Source of the DNA: Paenibacillus donghaensis
GTDB lineage: Bacteria; Bacillota; Bacilli; Paenibacillales; Paenibacillaceae
Length of the DNA stretch: 64,000 nt
Direction: 5' to 3'
Assembly: GCF_002192415.1 (NCBI RefSeq)
Contig: NZ_CP021780.1
Span: forward strand, 7,192,001 to 7,256,000
In this document: piece by piece, positions 28,633-37,388 of the stretch
Numbering within the stretch: position 1 is the stretch's first letter
Layout of the letters: each line of letters opens with the position of its first letter
Notes under the pieces: generated by a model
Told to the model about the DNA's origin: nothing
The model's input: only the letters and a program-made list of their open reading frames with translations
Database searches by the model: none
Translations under genes and position numbers: made by a program

Positions 28633-29586
28633 ATGTACAAAACGATTGTAATCGGAACAGGCCCGGCAGGGCTGACAGCTGCCATCTACCTGGCGCGCGC
28701 CAACCTGAGCCCGCTGGTAATTGAAGGTTTGCAGCCAGGCGGACAACTGACAACGACGACAGAAGTGGAGAACTTTCCCGGCTTCCCTGAAGGAATTTTG
28801 GGTCCTGATCTGATGGATAATATGCGCAAGCAGGCGGAGCGGTTTGGTGCGGAGTTTAAGAATGGCTGGGTGGAGTCCGTTGATTTCTCACAGCGGCCTT
28901 TCAAAGTGACTGTGGATGGGCTGGGTGTGCTGGAAGCCGAATCCGTCATTATCTCAACCGGCGCTTCTGCCCGTTATATGGGCATTCCCGGTGAGCAGGA
29001 GAATGTGGGCCGCGGGGTCAGCACCTGTGCTACCTGTGATGGATTCTTCTTCCGCGGCAAAAAGATCGTCGTGGTGGGCGGGGGCGACTCTGCGATGGAG
29101 GAGGCCAGCTTCCTGACCCGCTTCGCTTCCAGCGTTACGCTGGTTCACCGCCGTTCCGAGCTGCGCGCCTCCAAGATTATGCAGGACCGCGCGCGCGATA
29201 ACAGCAAGGTCGTGTGGGCGCTTGACCGCACACCGCTTGAGGTCGCTACCGACGAGAAGGGTGTCAAAGGACTGATGGTGCGCAACAATGAGACGGGCAA
29301 CAGTGAGCTTGTGGAAGCGGATGGCGTGTTTGTAGCTATTGGACATACTCCGAATACCGCTTTTCTGGGCGATCAGATTACGACAGACCCTAACGGGTAT
29401 ATTGTAGTCAATCCCGGCACCACAGAAACGAATATACCCGGAGTATTTGCCTGTGGTGATGTTCAGGATACCCGGTACCGCCAGGCCATTTCGGCAGCCG
29501 GAACCGGCTGTATGGCCGCGATGGATGCCGAGAAATACCTGGAAGGCTCGATGGTCCATGACTGGAGCGAATCGCTGGACAAATAA
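28633..29586 (+). CDS. trxB: Thioredoxin-disulfide reductase
   Basis: A 317-residue FAD and NADPH enzyme that reduces thioredoxin. An N-terminal FAD fingerprint [16 protein letters not shown], redox-active CATC in [13 protein letters not shown], an NADPH-binding fold [15 protein letters not shown], and the C-terminal FAD motif FACGDVQD are all present. Its length is standard. GAGGAGG lies upstream of the ATG. It follows the TPR gene closely, in Bacillus order, and ends before a strong hairpin terminator. Confidence 0.97.
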   Translation: MYKTIVIGTGPAGLTAAIYLARANLSPLVIEGLQPGGQLTTTTEVENFPGFPEGILGPDLMDNMRKQAERFGAEFKNGWVESVDFSQRPFKVTVDGLGVLEAESVIISTGASARYMGIPGEQENVGRGVSTCATCDGFFFRGKKIVVVGGGDSAMEEASFLTRFASSVTLVHRRSELRASKIMQDRARDNSKVVWALDRTPLEVATDEKGVKGLMVRNNETGNSELVEADGVFVAIGHTPNTAFLGDQITTDPNGYIVVNPGTTETNIPGVFACGDVQDTRYRQAISAAGTGCMAAMDAEKYLEGSMVHDWSESLDK

Positions 29587-29606
29587 GCCTCGATTTCTGA
29601 TTAAAT

Positions 29607-29646
29607 GAAGAAGCCGGACACCTGAGACAGGATGTCCGGCTTCTTC
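29607..29646 (+). terminator. Terminator after trxB
   Basis: A 14-bp stem, GAAGAAGCCGGACA with its complement, encloses a 12-base loop. It lies 20 bases after the trxB stop. Confidence 0.85.
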
Positions 29647-29726
29647 GCGTGCAGTTATAAGTTTGTGAAACTCTGAACATATCCCTGCGTAACAGAAATA
29701 TTACCAGTTAAGGAGTGATGGTTCAG

Positions 29727-30518
29727 ATGAGAAAACGCGATTACATACAAGAAAGCAAAAGCTTTGATGAAGTGGCCGATACTTATGATGTGTATAGACC
29801 AAGCTATCCGCCCGAGCTGATAAATACGATCATTTCGGCTGCAGCGCTAGAGCCGGAGTCGAAGCTGCTTGAGATCGGGGCAGGCAGCGGCAAAGCCTCA
29901 GAGCTGTTCCTGGAGCGCGGCTACGGACTGCTATGTATCGAGCCGGGGCAGCAGCTGGCAGAGCTGGGATTACGCAAGCATGAGGGCAAAAGAATAGAAT
30001 ACGCAGTCACAAGATTCGAGGATTGGCAGCAGCCGCGCCTGGAGAATGATCTGGTATTCTCCGCACAGGCTTTTCATTGGGTGCCGCAGCCTGAAGGCTA
30101 CAGAAAATGTTCAGAGGTGTTGAAACCAGACGGGCGGTTGGCCCTGTTCTGGAATTTCTATTTATGCGGCGATACCAAGGAAGACCGGGAGTTGGCCAGC
30201 ATCTGCGGGGAGCACCAGGTCTTCTCCTTTGCCAGCGAGGACGAAATTAATCAGCGGATCGACAGAACTTCAGCCGAGATTCCCGCCAGCGGATATTTCG
30301 CAGCACCGGAGGTTTACCGTTATCAGTGGAGCACCGTGCTGGACGCGGACAGCTTCATCGGGTTCTTGCAGACAGGCAGCGAATATCTGATACTGACGGA
30401 GCAAGAACGCAGCCGGGCGGTGGCCGAGATCAGCGCAGTTATAGCCAAAAACGGCGGACAAGTCTCCTTTCATTTTGTAACCGGACTATTTATATCAGCC
30501 AAGCTGGTTACTCCTTAG
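29727..30518 (+). CDS. Class I SAM-dependent methyltransferase; stop codon supplied by element E4
   Basis: A 263-residue methyltransferase of the type-11 class. The SAM-binding motif LLEIGAGSGKASELFLERG is clear, followed by IEPGQQLAELG and the post-II motif FSAQAFHWV, common in small-molecule methyltransferases. The ATG at 29727 is 11 bases from AGGAG; an ATG at 29718 is only 2 bases away. The last codons (after KL) are VTP and a stop that lie inside the left terminal repeat of element E4. The native C-terminus was therefore altered, by at least a few residues. Substrate is unknown. Confidence 0.82.
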   Translation: MRKRDYIQESKSFDEVADTYDVYRPSYPPELINTIISAAALEPESKLLEIGAGSGKASELFLERGYGLLCIEPGQQLAELGLRKHEGKRIEYAVTRFEDWQQPRLENDLVFSAQAFHWVPQPEGYRKCSEVLKPDGRLALFWNFYLCGDTKEDRELASICGEHQVFSFASEDEINQRIDRTSAEIPASGYFAAPEVYRYQWSTVLDADSFIGFLQTGSEYLILTEQERSRAVAEISAVIAKNGGQVSFHFVTGLFISAKLVTP

Positions 30519-30805
30519 GACCCTGCGAGACTCCAAGCCCTTGAACTAGGTAACCCGCATTCTAGCGGACCGTATAGCCCCTATTACCTTCTTTCTGCGA
30601 TCTTTTGACGTCTTACGGACCGTATAGCCCCTAATTCGTCAAAACAAGACCTAACCCAAGGTTTTTCTGTGGTATAGCGGCTCCTGGGTCCGTTAATCCA
30701 GCAAAACGGTCCTTTTACAGCAAATAGGGGCTCCTGAGTCCGCAACCGTCTGAAATTGCAGCGAGGGTTACGAGCGAAAAGGGCTAGGGGATCTAAGTAG
30801 TAATC
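30506..30805. mobile_element. MITE-like element E4
   Basis: 300 bases bounded by GGTTACTCCTTAGGACC and GATCTAAGTAGTAATC. The flanks CAAGCT (30500-30505) and TAAGCT (30806-30811) match at five of six positions, as expected for an aged target duplication. Four copies of a CGGACC-N6-CCCCTATT-type motif are present, two direct (centres GTATAG) and two inverted (centres CAGGAG), so the whole unit is a long degenerate palindrome. The left end overlaps the 3' end of the methyltransferase gene. Confidence 0.82.
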
Positions 30806-30831
30806 TAAGCTGTAGCTACGTCCTAACAAGA

Positions 30832-31071
30832 GAACAACCCGCCCTTGATCTTAGGCTCTTGCGCATTCCGCAGGAACAGCCCGCCCTTGACCTTAGGCTC
30901 TCGCGCATTCCGAAGGAACAGCCTGCCTCTTGACCTTAGGCTCTTGCGTATTCCGCAGGAACAGCCCGCCCTTGGCGTGAAGGTCTTGCGCATTCCGAAG
31001 GAACAGCCTGCTCTTGATCTTAGGCTCTCGCGCATTCCGAAGGAACAGCCCGCCTTTGACCTCAACCTCCG
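30832..31071 (+). repeat. Tandem array of 42-base units
   Basis: Five full units and part of a sixth run head to tail with no spacers. The core is GGAACAGCCCGCCCTTGA, then TTAGGCTCTCGCGCATTCCG. One unit has 43 bases and the fourth carries a local variant. Because 42 is a multiple of three, frames stay open on both strands, but no family, start or ribosome site supports a protein. Confidence 0.85.
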
Positions 31072-31108
31072 GCGTGCATCCCGTCAGGGGTCGCACGCCG
31101 TACATTGC

Positions 31109-31257
31109 GGCGTCCAAGCGGTCCCGCAGGGATAAGCGGTCCTACCACCCAGCCTCCTAATCACCGTGCCGCCAGACTTATTCGCCAAACTTGCGGGAGT
31201 CCAGAGGGTGCAACCCTTTGGGGCCCTCCCTTGGAAGGGAGGGTTTGGGAGGGATCG
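31109..31257 (+). repeat. Palindromic module M, copy 2 (upstream of uxaC)
   Basis: It starts with CGTCCAAGCGGTCCCGCAGG and ends in TCCAGAGGG, CCCTTTGGGG, CCCTCCCTTGG and AAGGGAGGG, then GGGAGGGATCG. The order matches copy 1 at 23090. As there, it follows a tandem array and precedes an operon. Confidence 0.7.
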
Positions 31258-31277
31258 ATCCTTTTCAAAAAAAAGGC

Positions 31278-31305
31278 TTGCGCATCCAGTAAAAACGTTT
31301 ACAAT
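31278..31305 (+). promoter_or_regulatory. Candidate promoter of the uxa operon
   Basis: TTGCGC (31278-31283) and TACAAT (31300-31305) are spaced by 16 bases. Regulatory palindromes overlap it and follow it. Confidence 0.6.
31290..31303 (+). promoter_or_regulatory. Candidate CcpA cre site
   Basis: TAAAAACGTTTACA differs from the cre consensus TGWAANCGNTNWCA at one position. It overlaps the -10, a position that would give CcpA-dependent repression. Confidence 0.55.
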
Positions 31306-31316
31306 AGAAATATAAA

Positions 31317-31330
31317 TGTTAACGTGAACA
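31317..31330 (+). promoter_or_regulatory. Candidate LacI-type operator 1 of the uxa operon
   Basis: TGTTAACGTGAACA is a near-perfect CG-centred palindrome, 11 bases after the -10. A second copy, TGTTCACGTTAAAC, lies at 31415-31428 and a weaker one (GTTTAACGTGTGCA) at 34032 before uxaB. The regulator is likely the LacI protein of this operon. Confidence 0.6.
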
Positions 31331-31414
31331 AATTAACCATTCAGTAATTTAGTCAAATGTAAAAGGCATAATTTTAGATTGTTTTATATTTTAGGTAATG
31401 AGGATTAAGATTAA

Positions 31415-31428
31415 TGTTCACGTTAAAC
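31415..31428 (+). promoter_or_regulatory. Candidate LacI-type operator 2 of the uxa operon
   Basis: TGTTCACGTTAAAC resembles operator 1 read on the opposite strand (TGTTCACGTTAACA). Two sites about 98 bases apart would allow DNA looping. Confidence 0.5.
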
Positions 31429-31470
31429 TTCTTGATAATTATTTCATTCCAAAGGAGAGTATCAAAGCAG

Positions 31471-32895
31471 ATGGGCAAAAAATTCATGGACGAAAATTTC
31501 CTGTTATCCAGCGAGACGGCAAGACAGCTGTTCCATAATTATGCGAGTGATATGCCGATTATTGATTACCATTGTCACCTTAGCCCCAAGGAGATTTATG
31601 AGAACAAGACCTTTCGTAATATCACGGAAGCCTGGCTGGCCGGAGATCATTATAAATGGAGAGTGATGCGGGCGAACGGGGTGGAAGAAAGATTCATCAC
31701 CGGGGATGCCTCGGATTACGACAAGTTTCTAGCCTGGGCAAGAACCGTGCCGAGGATTATCGGCAATCCGCTGTACCACTGGACCCATCTGGAGCTGCAG
31801 AGATTCTTTGGAGTACATGAGCTGCTGAGTGAAGAGAGCGCCCCTATGATCTGGGACACCGTAAACCGCCAGCTGCAGGGAGAGGGCTTCGGGGCCAGAG
31901 ATCTGATACTGAAGTCCAATGTTACCACCGTGTGCACGACGGATGATCCCGTTGACAGTCTGGAATATCATCGTCAAATCAGCGGTCTGAAAGGTTTCGC
32001 GGCAAGTGTAGTTCCGGGCTTCCGTCCCGACAAGGCGCTTGAAATCAACCGTGCGACCTTTAAGCCTTGGGTGGCACAGCTCAGCGAGGCTGCCGGTAGA
32101 AGCATAGAGAATTACGGACAGTTTCTGGAGGCGCTGGAGAGCCGGGTAAGATTCTTCCACAGCTCGGGCGGCCGTGTATCCGACCATGCACTGGATGCGG
32201 TCAGGTATGCACCGGCTACGCTTGAAGAAGCGGCGGTGATTTTTGCCAAAGGATTAAATGGCGACAAGGTCAGTGAGCAGGAAGAAGGACAATACAAAGG
32301 GTTCACGCTTGTATTCCTGGGTAAGCTGTACAGCGAGCTGGATTGGGCTATGCAGTTCCACATCCATGCACTGCGCAATAACAACAGTGTAATGTTCGGA
32401 CGCCTCGGACCGGATACAGGGTATGACTCGATCAACGACGGGGCGATTGCCGGACCGCTGGCTGGACTGCTGGATGCACTGGAGCGTGAAGGCGCTCTGC
32501 CGAAGACGATTCTCTATTCGCTGAACCCGAATGACAATCATGTCATTGCCAGTCTGATGGGCAGCTTCCAGGGCGGTGGCGTGGCCGGCAAGCTTCAGTT
32601 CGGAACCGCCTGGTGGTACAACGATAACAAGGACGGTATGCTGGAGCAGATGAAGACGCTGGCGAATCTGGGTGTACTCAGCCAGTTTGTAGGGATGCTT
32701 ACCGATTCCAGAAGCTTTTTGTCCTATACCAGACATGAATATTTCCGCCGCATTCTCTGCGATCTGGTCGGCTCATGGGTAGAGGATGGCGAAGCACCGG
32801 AGGATATGGAGCTGCTCGGTGGTATGATCAAGAATATTTGCTATACCAATGCGAAGCAATATTTCAATTTCGAGCAGGTACTGGTGACCACGTAA
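31471..32895 (+). CDS. uxaC: Uronate (glucuronate/galacturonate) isomerase
   Basis: A 474-residue isomerase of the amidohydrolase-like fold that converts glucuronate to fructuronate or galacturonate to tagaturonate. The metal-binding motif IDYHCHLSPKEI near the N-terminus and TTDDPVDSLEYH mark the family. The ATG at 31471 follows AAAGGAGAG by about 11 bases. An upstream in-frame ATG at 31414 overlaps operator 2 and precedes the Shine-Dalgarno, so it is rejected. It heads the operon uxaC-lacI-uxaB-uxaA. Confidence 0.95.
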   Translation: MGKKFMDENFLLSSETARQLFHNYASDMPIIDYHCHLSPKEIYENKTFRNITEAWLAGDHYKWRVMRANGVEERFITGDASDYDKFLAWARTVPRIIGNPLYHWTHLELQRFFGVHELLSEESAPMIWDTVNRQLQGEGFGARDLILKSNVTTVCTTDDPVDSLEYHRQISGLKGFAASVVPGFRPDKALEINRATFKPWVAQLSEAAGRSIENYGQFLEALESRVRFFHSSGGRVSDHALDAVRYAPATLEEAAVIFAKGLNGDKVSEQEEGQYKGFTLVFLGKLYSELDWAMQFHIHALRNNNSVMFGRLGPDTGYDSINDGAIAGPLAGLLDALEREGALPKTILYSLNPNDNHVIASLMGSFQGGGVAGKLQFGTAWWYNDNKDGMLEQMKTLANLGVLSQFVGMLTDSRSFLSYTRHEYFRRILCDLVGSWVEDGEAPEDMELLGGMIKNICYTNAKQYFNFEQVLVTT

Positions 32896-32956
32896 TTCAT
32901 AATATGCTATTCTTACATGGAAGAGCCAAACCCGCTTAATAAGGAAGGTGAATTCC

Positions 32957-33961
32957 ATGGCACCTACAATCAAAGATATCGCCAAATTGGCAAATGTTTC
33001 TCATACAACTGTGTCCAGAGCACTCAATAACAGTCCGCTGATCAAAGAGGTTACCCGCAAGAAGATTGCAGAAATAGCCGCCCAGGTTGGGTATGTTCCC
33101 AATTACAATGCCAAAAGCCTTGTGCTGCAGCGCTCCCACACCATCGGCTTGTTCTTTACCAGCATCGCCAAAGGAACTTCGGCGAGCTTCTTCTCCGACA
33201 CGATCCGGGGTGTAAACAGCGTGATTGATGTGGGATACAATCTGTTTATCCGCGGGATTGATGACTATGCTGATTATTCAGTCATCCACCGCAAGAGATT
33301 CGACGGCATCATTCTGATGAGCCAGAGTGAAGCCGATAACAAATTCATCTACCATGTGGTGCAGCAGGAGATTCCGATCGTCGTGCTCAACAGGCAGATT
33401 GAAGACCGCTCTATCATCAATATCATCTCCAATGACCGGGAGGGAGCCTATCAGGCAGGCAAATACCTTATAGAAGCCGGGCATACCGATATTGCCATTG
33501 TGGAAGGGGTAGAAGGCTTCAAATCAACCCAGGAGCGCAGAGACGGCTTCATTCAGGCATTAATAGACCACGGAATTCCGGTGCGCAGCGAGTATATGGT
33601 ACGCGGTAATTATGATATGCCGAGCGGATACCAGGCCATGGGCAGCCTGCTTGCACTGGATAAGCCGCCTAGCGCGGTCTTCTGTTCCAATGACGACATG
33701 GCCATCGGAGCGATGAACAAGGTATATGAAGAAGGGATGCAGGTGCCGGCGGATGTCTCCATTGTCGGCTTCGACGACAGTGGCTTCTCCGCATTCACCA
33801 ATCCTTCGCTGACTACTGTGAAACGGCGGATTGAAGAAATCAGCGAACAGGGTGCGCACAAGATTCTCAGCTTGATCAAACGGCCTGCCGAGGAGGATGG
33901 ACGAATCTCGATAGGCACGGAATTGATTATCAGACGCTCGGTTAGAACCCTTCACGATTAA
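32957..33961 (+). CDS. LacI-family regulator of hexuronate genes (ExuR-like)
   Basis: A 334-residue repressor. The LacI DNA-binding domain is at the N-terminus (TIKDIAKLANVSHTTVSRALNN) and the periplasmic-binding-protein-like effector domain follows (TIGLFFTSIA; VVLNRQIEDRS; GFDDSGFSAFTNPSLTTV). The ATG at 32957 has AAGGAAGG 8 bases upstream; the in-frame GTG at 32948 overlaps that site. It lies between uxaC and uxaB, and CG-centred palindromes of LacI type occur in front of uxaC and uxaB. The effector is likely a hexuronate or its catabolite. Confidence 0.92.
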   Translation: MAPTIKDIAKLANVSHTTVSRALNNSPLIKEVTRKKIAEIAAQVGYVPNYNAKSLVLQRSHTIGLFFTSIAKGTSASFFSDTIRGVNSVIDVGYNLFIRGIDDYADYSVIHRKRFDGIILMSQSEADNKFIYHVVQQEIPIVVLNRQIEDRSIINIISNDREGAYQAGKYLIEAGHTDIAIVEGVEGFKSTQERRDGFIQALIDHGIPVRSEYMVRGNYDMPSGYQAMGSLLALDKPPSAVFCSNDDMAIGAMNKVYEEGMQVPADVSIVGFDDSGFSAFTNPSLTTVKRRIEEISEQGAHKILSLIKRPAEEDGRISIGTELIIRRSVRTLHD

Positions 33962-34031
33962 TCCAGTAAAGTGATTAGGAAGAGAACAAAGAGGCATATT
34001 CCGCTACTCGGGGATATGCTCCGGTCATTAA

Positions 34032-34045
34032 GTTTAACGTGTGCA
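34032..34045 (+). promoter_or_regulatory. Possible weak LacI-type operator before uxaB
   Basis: GTTTAACGTGTGCA matches the two upstream uxaC operators at most positions around the central ACGT. It lies 24 bases before uxaB. Confidence 0.35.
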
Positions 34046-34068
34046 TTCAATAATCAGGAGGAATCGAC

Positions 34069-35538
34069 ATGGATCAATTGAACCGCAAAACCTGGAAGTC
34101 CTACAAGCAATATCCCGAGAAGGTACTGCAATTTGGTGAAGGCAATTTCATGCGTGCTTTTGTAGACTGGCAGATTCATGCCATGAACCAGCAGGCCGGT
34201 TTCGATGGCAGTGTGGTAGTGGTACAGCCGCTGGCGAATGGCCTTTCCCAGATGCTGAATGATCAGGACGGGTTGTATACGCTTTATTTGCAGGGTATCA
34301 AGGACGGCGAGGCCGTGAAGGAGCATGAGGTAATCAATTGTATCTCGCGCACACTGAACCCTTATGCTGAGCATGATGAATACATGAAGCTGGCCGAGAA
34401 TCCGCAGCTGCGTTTCATTGTCTCCAATACGACAGAGGCGGGAATTGCCTTCGAGCCTGGCGACAAGCTGACGGATGCACCACAGCAGAGTTTCCCCGGC
34501 AAGCTGACGGCTCTCTTGTACCGTCGTTATGAGCTGTTCCAAGGCGAAGCCTCCAAGGGGTTCATCATTATTCCCTGTGAGCTGATTGACCGCAACGGCG
34601 ATGAGCTGAAAAAGGTTGTGCTGCAATATGCCGAACTCTGGAATCTGGGAGAAGGGTTCATCAGCTGGCTGAATGAAGCCAACACCTTCTGCTGCAGCCT
34701 GGTGGACCGGATCGTCCCTGGGTATCCGAGGGATTCCATCGCTGAAATTACAGAGGAGCTGGGTTACAAGGATAACCTGGTAGTTGTTGGCGAGCAGTTC
34801 CATCTGTGGGTTATTGAAGGACCGCAGTGGATCAAAGATGAATTCCCGGCTCACCTGGCTGGACTGAATGTGCTGGTCGTGGACGATATGACGCCTTACC
34901 GCACCCGCAAGGTGAGAATTCTGAACGGCGCACATACTGCATTGACCCCGGTAGCCTATCTGTATGGTGTGGATACGGTAGCGGAAGCTGTCGAGCATGA
35001 GGTGGTAGGCCCGTTCGTGAAGTCATTAATATATGAAGAAATAATTCCAACCCTGGATCTGCCGGTGGAGGAACTAAAGTCTTTTGCCGATGCGGTGCTG
35101 GAACGGTTCCTGAATCCTTATGTGCAGCATTATGTGCTGAGCATCTCCCTCAATTCGATTTCCAAATTCAAAACAAGAGATTTGCCGTCCCTGCTGGAAT
35201 ATGCCGAATCTACAGGTAAGCTGCCGGAGAAGCTGGTATTCTCGCTTAGCGCGCTGATCTGCTTTTATAAAGGACAACGGGGAGAAGAAAGTATTCCACT
35301 GGCGGATGATGCCGATATTCTGGAATGGTTCGCTTCTCTGTGGAGTGGCTGGGATGGTACAGAAGCAGGTCTGCGTGCCTTGGTCACTGAAGTGCTGGCT
35401 GCGCAGAACCGCTGGGGACGTGATTTGAATGAGGTATTTGGTCTGACCGACAAGGTGGCCGAAGGCTTGATTGCTATCCAGGGCAAGGGCATGCAGCAGG
35501 CGCTGCAAGACTTATTGAACCAGCCCGCCCACAACTAA
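34069..35538 (+). CDS. uxaB: Tagaturonate reductase (altronate oxidoreductase)
   Basis: A 489-residue NAD-dependent reductase of the mannitol dehydrogenase family that makes altronate from tagaturonate. The family's opening ([22 protein letters not shown]) binds the nucleotide. The second-domain segment [20 protein letters not shown] contains the catalytic Lys/Asn-type residues of the family. A strong AGGAGG precedes the ATG. It forms the galacturonate branch with uxaA and uxaC; no uxuA or uxuB homologue for the glucuronate branch is in the window. Confidence 0.95.
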   Translation: MDQLNRKTWKSYKQYPEKVLQFGEGNFMRAFVDWQIHAMNQQAGFDGSVVVVQPLANGLSQMLNDQDGLYTLYLQGIKDGEAVKEHEVINCISRTLNPYAEHDEYMKLAENPQLRFIVSNTTEAGIAFEPGDKLTDAPQQSFPGKLTALLYRRYELFQGEASKGFIIIPCELIDRNGDELKKVVLQYAELWNLGEGFISWLNEANTFCCSLVDRIVPGYPRDSIAEITEELGYKDNLVVVGEQFHLWVIEGPQWIKDEFPAHLAGLNVLVVDDMTPYRTRKVRILNGAHTALTPVAYLYGVDTVAEAVEHEVVGPFVKSLIYEEIIPTLDLPVEELKSFADAVLERFLNPYVQHYVLSISLNSISKFKTRDLPSLLEYAESTGKLPEKLVFSLSALICFYKGQRGEESIPLADDADILEWFASLWSGWDGTEAGLRALVTEVLAAQNRWGRDLNEVFGLTDKVAEGLIAIQGKGMQQALQDLLNQPAHN

Positions 35539-35564
35539 GTACAATATTCCGGAGGTGTGAAGCA

Positions 35565-37067
35565 ATGATCAAGACCATGAAAGAGGTACTGCAGATCAAT
35601 GATACCGATAACGTGGCTGTAGCGCTTAAGGATTATAAAGCAGGCGACAAGATTGTGATCGGCGGGAATGAGATAGAGATAATTGAGGATATCGCCAGAG
35701 GCCACAAAATTGCACTCTCAAGCATTAATGAAGCCGAGAACGTAATGAAATACGGTTACCCCATCGGGCATGCCACGGTGACAATCTCCCCCGGCCAATG
35801 GGTGCATACCCACAATACCAAGACCAATCTGACCGGAGTTGAGGAATACAGCTTCGTACAAAAGCTTGCGCCCAACCCGTTCAAGGCGGAGAATCTGACC
35901 TTCAAGGGATACAGACGTCAGGGTGGCTCCGTGGGCATCCGCAATGAGCTGTGGATTGTGCCGACGGTTGGCTGTGTCAACGGCGTGGCTGAACAGATTA
36001 TCAATATCTTCAAGGCTGAGGTCGGCGATATCGCTCCCTTCGACAATCTGCTGGTGCTGAAGCATAATTACGGCTGCTCCCAGCTCGGTGATGATCATGA
36101 CAACACCCGTACGATCCTGGGCGATGCAGTCAAGCATCCCAATGCGGGTGGCGTGCTGGTGCTGGGGCTGGGCTGCGAGAACAACAATCTGGAGATTTTC
36201 AGAGAGTCTTTGGGCAGCTATGATGAAGACCGCGTGAAATTCCTCGTCTCCCAGGAAGTGGGCAATGAGATTGAAGAAGGCGTGAAGCTGCTAAAAGAAA
36301 TCTACAACCATGTACAAGGGGATTGCCGTGAAGAGGTAGCCCTCTCCGAGCTGAAGATCGGCCTCAAATGCGGCGGCTCCGATGGACTGTCCGGCATTAC
36401 CGCCAATCCGCTGCTGGGACGTCTCTCCGACTTCATGGCTGCCCAGGGCGGAACAACCGTCCTGACAGAGGTGCCCGAGATGTTTGGCGCTGAGAAAATC
36501 CTGATGGAACGGGCCGCAGATGAAGAGGTCTTCCATAAGGTTGTAGATCTGATCAATGATTTCAAGCAATATTTCATGGATTATAAGCAGCCCGTCTACG
36601 AGAATCCTTCGCCGGGCAACAAGGCCGGCGGCATTACAACCCTGGAAGACAAGTCGCTCGGCTGCACCCAGAAGTCAGGCACCTCCACGGTGATGGACGT
36701 ACTGAAATACGGAGAAGCAATCAGCAAGAAGGGCCTGAACCTGCTGAACGCACCGGGCAATGACCTGGTGGCTTCTTCGGCCCTCGCCGCCGCAGGCTGC
36801 CAGCTGGTGATCTTCACGACCGGACGCGGAACGCCCTTCGGCACCTTCGTGCCTACGATGAAGGTATCGACCAATACGCCGCTGTTTGAAGGCAAACGCC
36901 ACTGGATAGACTTCAACGCCGGTGTGCTGGTGGAGGATGGCTCGGCCGAAGAGGTTCTGGAGGATTTCATCCAATATATTATCCGTGTAGCCAGCGGTGA
37001 ACTGGTGAACAATGAGAAGAACAATTTCCGTGAAATTGCTATTTTTAAGACAGGTGTAACACTGTAA
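35565..37067 (+). CDS. uxaA: Altronate dehydratase
   Basis: A 500-residue iron-dependent dehydratase that turns altronate into 2-keto-3-deoxygluconate. The N-terminal SAF domain (VALKDYKAGDKI; GHKIALSSI) and the C-terminal UxaA domain (YRRQGGSVGIRNELWIVPTVGCVNG; HNYGCSQLGDDH) are both present in one chain. GGAGGTG precedes the ATG. Kinase and aldolase steps (kdgK, kdgA) are not in the window. A terminator and repeat R follow. Confidence 0.95.
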   Translation: MIKTMKEVLQINDTDNVAVALKDYKAGDKIVIGGNEIEIIEDIARGHKIALSSINEAENVMKYGYPIGHATVTISPGQWVHTHNTKTNLTGVEEYSFVQKLAPNPFKAENLTFKGYRRQGGSVGIRNELWIVPTVGCVNGVAEQIINIFKAEVGDIAPFDNLLVLKHNYGCSQLGDDHDNTRTILGDAVKHPNAGGVLVLGLGCENNNLEIFRESLGSYDEDRVKFLVSQEVGNEIEEGVKLLKEIYNHVQGDCREEVALSELKIGLKCGGSDGLSGITANPLLGRLSDFMAAQGGTTVLTEVPEMFGAEKILMERAADEEVFHKVVDLINDFKQYFMDYKQPVYENPSPGNKAGGITTLEDKSLGCTQKSGTSTVMDVLKYGEAISKKGLNLLNAPGNDLVASSALAAAGCQLVIFTTGRGTPFGTFVPTMKVSTNTPLFEGKRHWIDFNAGVLVEDGSAEEVLEDFIQYIIRVASGELVNNEKNNFREIAIFKTGVTL

Positions 37068-37178
37068 GCCTATAAGGCTGAAGCAATGCTACAGCAATCC
37101 TACAATAATTAAGCAGCAGACTATTTCCACTGTGCGAGGCGCAGACGGGGATGGTCTGTTTGCCGTTGCACGCCATAA

Positions 37179-37288
37179 ATTATCCTTCTATTTCACGCAG
37201 AAACGGATGCCTGAAAGCGATACGTAGTATCGCTGCTTCGGAAGCATATGCTTTGCAGAGAACGGCAAAGCCGTTTTTTCTTGCATTT
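37179..37288 (-). repeat. Dispersed intergenic repeat R, copy 3 (inverted)
   Basis: On the minus strand it reads AAAACGGCTTTGCCGTTCTC, a copy-specific middle with a perfect GCGATAC/GTATCGC hairpin, then GGCATCCGTTTCTGCGTGAA and ATAGAAGGATAA. It follows uxaA. Confidence 0.7.
37261..37280 (+). terminator. Terminator of the uxa operon
   Basis: AACGGC and GCCGTT pair around AAA and are followed by TTTTC. The hairpin is part of repeat R copy 3, so here the repeat supplies the terminator. Confidence 0.65.
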
Positions 37289-37355
37289 CAGGTAATCCTG
37301 CTTCATTAGTGAGCGCAGTCACTATTCCGTGAGGCGGACTATGCTAATCTGTTGT

Positions 37356-37370
37356 TGAGAATAATTCTCA
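37356..37370 (+). promoter_or_regulatory. Fur-type box
   Basis: TGAGAATAATTCTCA is a perfect 7-1-7 palindrome of the Fur/PerR/Zur class and matches the Fur variant best. It lies 18 bases before the DUF1858 gene, within the likely promoter. Confidence 0.75.
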
Positions 37371-37388
37371 AACGAAAGGTAGAGGAAT

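Noticed and set aside
30832..31071. CRISPR array
   Set aside because: The units are contiguous and similar along their whole length; there are no variable spacers and no cas genes.
30823..31135. Open frames on both strands over the 42-base array, encoding repeated peptides such as GGLFLRNA
   Set aside because: The 42-base unit keeps all frames open. No start signal supports translation, and both strands give equally repetitive peptides.
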